Assembly: GCA_002254285.1 (NCBI GenBank)
Contig: NIUZ01000111.1
Span: forward strand, 1 to 6,137
DNA: 6,137 nt
Direction of reading: 5' to 3'
DNA from: Bacteroidetes bacterium 4572_112
GTDB lineage: Bacteria > Bacteroidota > Bacteroidia > Bacteroidales > UBA1556
Made by a program: the position numbers and the translations under genes
Shown here: positions 1-4,340 of the stretch, piece after piece
Layout: each line of letters begins with the position of its first letter
Numbering within the stretch: the first letter of the stretch is position 1
Notes under the pieces: generated by a model
The model's input: the letters and a program-made list of their open reading frames with translations, nothing else
The model's database searches: none
Told to the model about the DNA's origin: nothing

Positions 1-272
1 AGTGGAATATCCAAAGCAAAACATAAGCCCTTAGCAGTGGAGGTTCCAATGCGTAGTCCTGTATAAGAGCCTGGCCCTTTGCTAATTGCTATTGCAGAAA
101 GCTGTGAGTATTCTATACTGTTTTTCTTTAGCAATTCGTCGATAAATGGCGCAAGATTAGCAGAATGCGAGTTGTCTTCAAAGCTCTCTTTGGCATCCAA
201 TAACTCTCCGTTTTTACTAAGGCTCACACCGCAAACCTTTGTCGATGTTTCTATATTAAGAATGTATGTCAT
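1..272 (-). CDS. tsaB: TsaB, t6A tRNA modification subunit (partial, N-terminal 90 codons)
   Basis: This is the first 90 residues of TsaB (YeaZ); the C-terminal part lies beyond the left edge. TsaB is an ASKHA-fold pseudo-enzyme that pairs with TsaD, with TsaE and TsaC/TsaC2 as the other partners, to put threonylcarbamoyl on A37 of ANN-decoding tRNAs in the cytoplasm. The sequence shows the N-terminal strand MTYILNIETST (1-11), SHSANLAPFIDELL (35-48) and the family signature ISKGPGSYTGLRIG (63-76), which line up with the E. coli protein. The HxxxH metal site of TsaD is absent, which separates it from that paralogue. The start at 270-272 fits the family N-terminus and sits about 18 bases after a likely transcription start. 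No Shine-Dalgarno is seen. Identity is secure from the signature; only the length is unknown. Confidence 0.95.
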   Translation of the reverse strand, partial: MTYILNIETSTKVCGVSLSKNGELLDAKESFEDNSHSANLAPFIDELLKKNSIEYSQLSAIAISKGPGSYTGLRIGTSTAKGLCFALDIP

Positions 273-295
273 TATTCGTGTTTTCTATTATTTTG

Positions 296-325
296 CAAAA
301 GTAAGAAAAAAGGATAGAGGACGAA
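296..325 (-). promoter_or_regulatory. Probable tsaB promoter (Bacteroidetes -7/-33 type)
   Basis: On the minus strand TACTTTTG (296-303) matches the Bacteroidetes -7 consensus TAnnTTTG exactly. Nineteen bases further upstream is TTC (323-325), one base off the -33 TTG, at the expected spacing. Transcription would begin near 289-290, leaving a leader of about 18 bases before the tsaB ATG. The -33 element lies in the second copy of the tandem repeat at 307-342. Confidence 0.6.
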
Positions 326-342
326 GAAAAAGGATAGAGGAC
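307..342. repeat. Tandem repeat, period 20, two copies plus a degenerate third
   Basis: AAAAAGGATAGAGGAC occurs exactly at 307-322 and again at 327-342, a 20-base period. A weaker third version, GGATTGAGGAG, occurs at 360-370 after the hairpin at 343-358. The repeat abuts the -7 box of tsaB and covers its -33 position, so a change in copy number would alter the upstream promoter sequence. Confidence 0.8.
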
Positions 343-358
343 CCCGAAGGAAATCGGG
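343..358. repeat. 16-base hairpin CCCGA-AGGAAA-TCGGG
   Basis: Perfect 5-bp arms CCCGA (343-347) and TCGGG (354-358) enclose a six-base loop. Length and arms are the same as in the full palindrome at 585-600, CCCGATAGCTATCGGG; only the six central bases differ. The two are therefore probably members of one dispersed palindrome family. No T run follows on either strand, which argues against a classical terminator. Confidence 0.6.
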
Positions 359-403
359 AGGATTGAGGAGAATTATTATTAATATTTTTCGATGGTATGA
401 ATA

Positions 404-479
404 ACAAATAGGCAAGCCCTATGGGCTTTGAATGTATTTTCCGCACTACGTGCTACAAATAGGGAAGTCCTACGGACTT
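404..479. repeat. REP-like palindromic repeat pair with a middle hairpin
   Basis: Two 25-base copies, 404-428 and 455-479, match at 21 of 25 positions with a period of 51. Each starts ACAAATAGG and ends in a hairpin with a 6-bp stem and a three-base loop: AAGCCC-TAT-GGGCTT (414-428) and AAGTCC-TAC-GGACTT (465-479). The C417-G425 pair of the first copy is T468-A476 in the second, so two of the four differences preserve pairing. The other two are in the loop (422/473) and outside the stem (413/464). Between them lies GCAC-TAC-GTGC (443-453), again with a TAC loop. The arrangement resembles REP/BIME elements seen between Bacteroidetes genes; that assignment is inference. Confidence 0.65.
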
Positions 480-519
480 ATTCTGATGTGTTTATGTTGA
501 ACGCCTTCATTAAAATTAT

Positions 520-535
520 GGACTAGTATTAGTCC
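520..535. other. Short hairpin GGACTA-GTAT-TAGTCC
   Basis: Perfect 6-bp arms at 520-525 and 530-535 enclose a four-base loop. No T run follows on either strand. It may belong to the same palindrome-rich block as its neighbours, but it has no sequence match to them beyond GGACT. Confidence 0.4.
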
Positions 536-572
536 CATTAGCCAATAACATGCCTGCCAGTAAACTCGCCAC

Positions 573-611
573 TAACCATTAATTCCCGATAGCTATCGGG
601 ATAACCATTAA
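573..611. repeat. 18-base perfect palindrome flanked by a 10-base direct repeat
   Basis: TCCCGATAGCTATCGGGA (584-601) is a perfect palindrome, able to fold as a 7-bp stem with an AGCT loop. TAACCATTAA stands on both sides (573-582 and 602-611). The palindrome lies 14 bases past the stop codon of the minus-strand TAXI-TerB gene, so in RNA it would form a 3'-end hairpin. No T tract follows, so it might protect or pause the transcript rather than terminate it by itself. The flanking repeat could be a target-site duplication or a remnant of an AACCATT-type simple repeat. Confidence 0.7.
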
Positions 612-614
612 CAA

Positions 615-2450
615 TTATAAAACCTCATCATAATCACTTACAACCCTTGGATTAAATACTATTGAAAACACATTGAAGCTACGGTATTGTTTCGATACTT
701 CTTCGGCGTATTTTTCGGAGTGGAAAGTCTCTGATAGGTATGCAAAACCACCGGCTATTTCTACTCTGCTCAAATCGCTAAATCTTGCTTGTATAGCATC
801 GTCTTGCTCAGGAGTTTGTGGTACTATTGCTACTTTATATACTTCCACATCGGCACCTTCGCCAAGGTATTCTTTAATAATTCCAGTAAGTTCAGACTCC
901 ATAATTGCCTCTTCATCAGATACTATACCATCGGCATTTATTAGTAAGCTAATAACGTCAATAAGGTGTGATGCTTGATCCTTTGGAGGTGAACTTTTTA
1001 AGTAATCGTATACACTATCACGTAGTTTATTATATCTATCGCTCGAAGTATCCTCATATTTATGTATTTCGTCCCAATTGATATCAATATGCCAATTGTC
1101 GGCAAACTCTTGAATGTATTTTTGTTCCAATTCGTCCAAATCATTGTCTATCATTGCTAATCGACCAAGGATAGTAAGTATTTTCTCTGCAGAAGAAGGC
1201 TGGAAAAGACTTTTTGCCAAATCTCCAGCTTCCTTACGTTCCATATTGAAAGCTTTGAGCAATAGTTTTAAGAAACTTGTCTTTTTATTTACATTTACAA
1301 ATAAGCCCACACCAATAACTAAACTTATGGTACTGGCAAATATCCAAAGCAAATTGCCCGATAGCTGTGCATATCCACCTTGTCCAATATTGTTTATTCC
1401 GAAAAGTACATTAATGAAAAGACTGATAAACATTGCCGATATAGATATACTTTCTGCCACCAACTGCTCATGCTTACGTTTCCATAATTTGTTCACAATA
1501 AAGTATATCTGAAAGAAACTAAGGATAGCTGCAAGCCAACCAAGTCCATCAAGCACACGCTCTTGCATGGTATATGCTTCCTTATAAACAGGCCAATCTA
1601 CATTTCCCATATCAGTAAAATCCACACTTTTCCATTTTGAGTGCGAAAAGTTATTTAATTGAATTCCACGGAGGTTATTCTTTAAATCATTATAAAGTGA
1701 ATCAAGAATTTTGTCTCCAGATTTGTCAAGATTATTGATATTTACTGCAATAACCGACTTTACAGAATATGTTTTTATATCGCCATCCTGCCACGCATAT
1801 GTTTTGGAGTATATAGTAGATTCAGTATAGCAGCTTTTATTCCTATCTAATATTATTGGAACCAATTTAATTCTACTGGTGACGGAATCGGGTAATTGCA
1901 TCAAAAAATGGGAAGGTACACCGCCAACATAAAAGAAAGCGTCAATTTCATTATTTAACAAAGCTTTAATGCTGCTTATTACATCTATATTTACATCCTT
2001 CCATGTTGAATTACTAATATGTTTAATAAAGTTCGCAGTAAAATGTGAACCTGAATTTTTACCACCCATTCCAATGGTTTTATTATTCAAATCATCATAC
2101 GAATTTATAGAAGATGTTTTTAATGTAATTAGCTGAACTTCTTCATCATACAGTGGGAGTAGGACTTTTATTCTGTCTTTAGCATCATTATGTTTTAAGC
2201 CATAATCAAAAAGTACATCATACTGTAGGAATGCCAATTGTACATTATTAGAATCGAGTAAATTTATATTCTCAATACTTCCTTTGGAGGTTAATATATT
2301 TAGTTTTACTCCTATATTATTATTTATATCCTGGGCAAATTGCTGATAGGCTTCACCCTTAATACCAGATACAACAGTTAGTTGTGCATTAATATTTGTA
2401 GAAAATATTACCAATATTAAAACTAAAAATAACTTAGTTTTTATGAACAT
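615..2450 (-). CDS. TAXI-type substrate-binding protein fused to membrane helices, a TerB-like region and a SPOR-like tail
   Basis: This is a 611-residue multidomain membrane protein. Residues 1-22 are a signal peptide (hydrophobic core LFLVLILVIF, cleavage near NA-Q). Residues 23-295 resemble the TAXI (TRAP-associated) binding proteins: LTVVSGIKGEAYQQFA, then TSKGSIENINLL, QLAFLQYDVL and a DLNNKTIGMGGKNSGS segment. Membrane helices lie near 302-320, 336-352 and 364-387, with WKRKH after the first and NKK after the third. That places the C-terminus in the cytoplasm. Residues 421-530 look like TerB/DjlA helices with two acidic loops (435-442 and NADGIVSDEE 505-514). Residues 536-600 have a beta-alpha-beta pattern like SPOR. 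TAXI proteins normally feed a TRAP permease, but none is encoded here, so a sensing or scaffold role is inferred. The start is the only ATG before the signal peptide. No Shine-Dalgarno or clear promoter was found. Binding-domain assignment is fairly strong, TerB moderate, SPOR weak. Confidence 0.8.
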   Translation of the reverse strand: MFIKTKLFLVLILVIFSTNINAQLTVVSGIKGEAYQQFAQDINNNIGVKLNILTSKGSIENINLLDSNNVQLAFLQYDVLFDYGLKHNDAKDRIKVLLPLYDEEVQLITLKTSSINSYDDLNNKTIGMGGKNSGSHFTANFIKHISNSTWKDVNIDVISSIKALLNNEIDAFFYVGGVPSHFLMQLPDSVTSRIKLVPIILDRNKSCYTESTIYSKTYAWQDGDIKTYSVKSVIAVNINNLDKSGDKILDSLYNDLKNNLRGIQLNNFSHSKWKSVDFTDMGNVDWPVYKEAYTMQERVLDGLGWLAAILSFFQIYFIVNKLWKRKHEQLVAESISISAMFISLFINVLFGINNIGQGGYAQLSGNLLWIFASTISLVIGVGLFVNVNKKTSFLKLLLKAFNMERKEAGDLAKSLFQPSSAEKILTILGRLAMIDNDLDELEQKYIQEFADNWHIDINWDEIHKYEDTSSDRYNKLRDSVYDYLKSSPPKDQASHLIDVISLLINADGIVSDEEAIMESELTGIIKEYLGEGADVEVYKVAIVPQTPEQDDAIQARFSDLSRVEIAGGFAYLSETFHSEKYAEEVSKQYRSFNVFSIVFNPRVVSDYDEVL

Positions 2451-2474
2451 CTGTGGTAGTTTTTGTAAATATTG

Positions 2475-2525
2475 ATTTATAGTAAGCTTATTTATAAATG
2501 GAGCGTATAGATTTAGAATCTATGC
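2475..2525. other. Two small inverted repeats upstream of the TAXI-TerB gene
   Basis: ATTTATA (2475-2481) pairs with TATAAAT (2493-2499) across an 11-base loop that contains AAGCTT. Next to it GTATAGATT (2505-2513) pairs with AATCTATGC (2517-2525), with one wobble pair and a TAG loop. Both lie in the leader or promoter zone of the minus-strand gene that starts at 2450. They could be operator-like sites or chance AT-rich pairing. No Bacteroidetes -7 box is recognisable here. Confidence 0.35.
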
Positions 2526-2528
2526 AAT

Positions 2529-2584
2529 ATGAGAAGAAAATGTTGGTTAATTTATGTTAGTCGACACCAACATTTTCTTCTCAT
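2529..2584 (-). terminator. Long perfect hairpin after ppa, probable terminator
   Basis: Nineteen-base arms (2529-2547 and 2566-2584) are perfectly complementary and enclose an 18-base loop. On the minus strand the hairpin starts eight bases after the ppa stop codon. The 5' arm is purine-rich (ATGAGAAGAAAATG) and the 3' arm ends in CATTTTCTTCTC, so a U-rich stretch follows the GTTGGT/ACCAAC core, as in an intrinsic terminator whose A and U tracts also pair. It separates ppa from the TAXI-TerB gene downstream. The same structure forms on the plus strand, but no plus-strand gene leads into it. Confidence 0.65.
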
Positions 2585-2592
2585 TTTATATG

Positions 2593-3267
2593 TTATACAT
2601 TACTCAAAAGACTCCCTAGTCTTTCAAATTTTGCTTGATAATCGTTTTGCGAACGTTTAATAATTTCGTGAGCCTCTTCTTTTCCAAAAGTATGAGTAAT
2701 TTCAACCTCTTTCTTGTTTCCAGGAAGATCTTTATACGTTAAGAAATAGTGCTTTAGTCTATTAATAACCATCTCAGGGATTTCCGATATATCATCAAAA
2801 CCAGCATATAAGGCGTCATTACGAAGCACGGCTACAATCTTATCATCAGATTCGTTATCGTCAATCATTCGGAAACCGCCAATAGGTTTTGCTTTTACAA
2901 GAATATCGCCATGGCTAATTTCTTTCTCTGTAAGAATACAAATATCCAATGGATCGTGGTCGCCAGTGATACCTTCCTTACCCGATTTTTCCATACAATA
3001 TTCAGCAACACTATCGTCGCTATATGTTTGAGGGATAAAACCATAAAGAGCAGGAATTACGTTTGAGTATTTCTGTGGACGGTCGATAATAAGGTATCCC
3101 GAAGCTTTATCAACTTCATATTTTACGGTGTCAGTAGGAACCATTTCCACAAAACATGTAATTACTTCAGGGCTTTCTTTTCCAATATCTACACCATGCC
3201 AAGGGTGAGATTTATATCTCAATCCCATCAATTTACCGATAGGATCCATTAGTTTATTTGTTGACAT
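2593..3267 (-). CDS. ppa: Inorganic pyrophosphatase, family I
   Basis: Soluble Mg-dependent pyrophosphatase (224 residues) that hydrolyses diphosphate to two phosphates in the cytoplasm, pulling biosynthetic reactions forward. The N-terminus MSTNKLMDPIGKLMGLRYKS is like that of Bacteroides enzymes. Catalytic positions known from E. coli are present: E41, K49 and E51 (KYEVD), R63, Y75, the DHDPLD signature with D103, D105 and D108, D136, D141, K143, and Y178-K179 in HYFLTYKDLPG. The position of E. coli Tyr51 is Ile here, apparently as in related Bacteroides proteins. At 224 residues it is longer than the E. coli enzyme (about 175), with extra N-terminal and inter-motif sequence. A longer frame opens at 3327, but I chose the ATG at 3265-3267: AAAGGA stands seven bases before it, the family N-terminus begins there, and the likely promoter lies inside the longer frame. 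It is transcribed away from the GT2 gene. Confidence 0.96.
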   Translation of the reverse strand: MSTNKLMDPIGKLMGLRYKSHPWHGVDIGKESPEVITCFVEMVPTDTVKYEVDKASGYLIIDRPQKYSNVIPALYGFIPQTYSDDSVAEYCMEKSGKEGITGDHDPLDICILTEKEISHGDILVKAKPIGGFRMIDDNESDDKIVAVLRNDALYAGFDDISEIPEMVINRLKHYFLTYKDLPGNKKEVEITHTFGKEEAHEIIKRSQNDYQAKFERLGSLLSNV

Positions 3268-3274
3268 TATATTT

Positions 3275-3280
3275 TCCTTT
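3275..3280 (-). promoter_or_regulatory. Ribosome binding site that fixes the ppa start
   Basis: On the minus strand AAAGGA lies seven bases before the ATG at 3265-3267. It is the clearest Shine-Dalgarno sequence in the window, where most genes have none. It favours this start over the upstream ATGs at 3288 and 3327. Confidence 0.6.
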
Positions 3281-3299
3281 ATGTTCATTATTAATACTA

Positions 3300-3307
3300 C
3301 AAATGTA
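3300..3307 (-). promoter_or_regulatory. Probable ppa promoter, -7 box
   Basis: TACATTTG on the minus strand matches TAnnTTTG exactly. Transcription would start near 3293, giving a leader of about 26 bases that includes the AAAGGA site. The -33 element is poor: the nearest TTG (3333-3335) is 25 bases upstream of the -7 box instead of 19-21. Confidence 0.45.
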
Positions 3308-3354
3308 GTAAAAATAATAGATTTCATTCATTCAAAAATCAAATAAGTTCGATG

Positions 3355-3384
3355 TTGTATATTCTAATAAATTATATAGTTTTG
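3355..3384 (+). promoter_or_regulatory. Promoter of the glycosyltransferase operon
   Basis: TTG (3355-3357), a 19-base spacer and TAGTTTTG (3377-3384) match the Bacteroidetes -33/-7 consensus in both sequence and spacing. Transcription would start near 3391, only about 12 bases before the ATG at 3403. The leader is too short for a Shine-Dalgarno site and none is present. Confidence 0.7.
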
Positions 3385-3402
3385 TAATACAAAATCATAA
3401 TC

Positions 3403-4338
3403 ATGACAAAAGTAAAACTATCCTTAGTTGTTTCGGTATATAATGAGTTTGAAGCACTTGAATTATTCTATGAAGAAGCCATTCTGCAATTGAATAAATT
3501 GGATATTTCGTATAAAATTATTTTTGTAAATGATGGTAGTACTGATGGTAGTATTGATGTGCTTAATAAAATTGCTGATAATAATTCGAAAGTATATGTG
3601 ATTAATTTTTCCAGAAATTTTGGTCATGAAGCAGCAATGCTTGCTGGAATTGATAAGTCAAATTCGGAAGCCATAATCTGTATGGATAGCGATTTGCAAC
3701 ATCCTCCAGCTTTAATCGGCGAAATGTTATCGCATTTTGATAAGGGATCGCATATAGTGAATATGGTGCGTAATGATAGATTAGATGGTGGTTTTTTGAA
3801 TAAGCTATTCTCTAAAATATTTTATGGACTAATTAATAAGATGAGCGAATTTAAGCTTGAACCCAATGCTTCGGACTTTTTTCTTATTTCAGATAGGGTA
3901 GCGGAGGTTATTAGAACAGATTATCGCGAGCGTACACGTTTCTTAAGAGGATTGATACAAATTATAGGATTTTCAAAATCCAGAATTGAGTTTGTTGCCC
4001 CTGAACGTATTGCTGGCGAGAGTAAATATTCGTTCCTGAAATTATTAATATTCTCCTTTTCGGCAATATCAGTTTTATCAAAAGCACCACTGCGCATAGG
4101 AATTTATACAGGAATGTTTTTCGCTTTTATGAGCCTTTTTGTAGGTTCTTACTCTTTTGCTATGTGGTTTATTGATAGACCTATACCAGGTTATTCTACC
4201 ATAGTTATTCTTATTAGTACTATGTTTAGTATTCAGTTTTTTGTATTAGGAATACTAGGAGATTATATCGGTTATATTTTTGACGAAGTAAAACAAAGAC
4301 CTCATTATATTATTGAGAACGAGTTTAATGAAAAATAA
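3403..4338 (+). CDS. Polyprenyl-phosphate glycosyltransferase, GT2 family (GtrB/DPM1 type)
   Basis: This 311-residue membrane-anchored family 2 glycosyltransferase probably moves a sugar from a nucleotide donor to undecaprenyl phosphate on the cytoplasmic face, as GtrB (YfdH), ArnC and dolichol-phosphate mannose synthase do. The GT-A domain covers 1-225: LSLVVSVYNE (6-15), VNDGSTDGS (42-50), FSRNFGHEAA (69-78) and the metal-binding DSD at 95-97 in MDSDLQHPP. DFFLISDR (158-165), RTRFLRGL (177-184) and GESKYS (205-210) are typical of the GtrB-like subgroup. Two helices follow, near 233-257 and 265-290, and a short basic tail. Length is normal for the group. The sugar cannot be told from sequence; glucose and mannose-type donors are both possible. 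It starts 12 bases after a predicted transcription start without a Shine-Dalgarno. The next gene begins two bases after its stop, so the two are likely cotranscribed and coupled. Confidence 0.9.
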   Translation: MTKVKLSLVVSVYNEFEALELFYEEAILQLNKLDISYKIIFVNDGSTDGSIDVLNKIADNNSKVYVINFSRNFGHEAAMLAGIDKSNSEAIICMDSDLQHPPALIGEMLSHFDKGSHIVNMVRNDRLDGGFLNKLFSKIFYGLINKMSEFKLEPNASDFFLISDRVAEVIRTDYRERTRFLRGLIQIIGFSKSRIEFVAPERIAGESKYSFLKLLIFSFSAISVLSKAPLRIGIYTGMFFAFMSLFVGSYSFAMWFIDRPIPGYSTIVILISTMFSIQFFVLGILGDYIGYIFDEVKQRPHYIIENEFNEK

Positions 4339-4340
4339 TA

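Larger units (their letters stand above)
273..614. other. Intergenic gap rich in short palindromes
   Basis: This 342-base stretch lies between the start of tsaB and the stop of the TAXI-TerB gene, and I see no credible gene in it. An open frame that reads through from the tsaB antisense strand is a shadow. The gap holds the tsaB promoter, a 20-base tandem repeat (307-342) and hairpins at 343-358, 414-428, 443-453, 465-479, 520-535 and 584-601. The hairpins have short loops (3-6 bases), several share arms, and none is followed by a long T run. The density suggests an accumulation of REP-like palindromic elements rather than one terminator. Confidence 0.8.

Noticed and set aside
79..366. Plus-strand open frame of 95 codons
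   Set aside because: It is antisense to tsaB, whose frame carries a clear family signature, and it continues into repeats with low-complexity charged residues.
343..601. CRISPR array suggested by regularly placed hairpins
   Set aside because: The units differ in sequence and spacing, and there is no set of identical repeats with unique spacers of constant length.
673..1512. Two plus-strand open frames (673-978 and 1114-1512)
   Set aside because: Both lie antisense within the TAXI-TerB gene and encode Ser-rich sequence with no recognisable domain.
2475..2590. Possible complete tRNA-Leu gene around the TTTAGAA loop
   Set aside because: No GTTCGA-type T loop, acceptor pairing or D arm is present; the downstream bases belong to the 19-bp hairpin.
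615..3267. TAXI-TerB gene and ppa as one operon
   Set aside because: They are on the same strand, but a 142-base gap with a strong hairpin right after ppa separates them.
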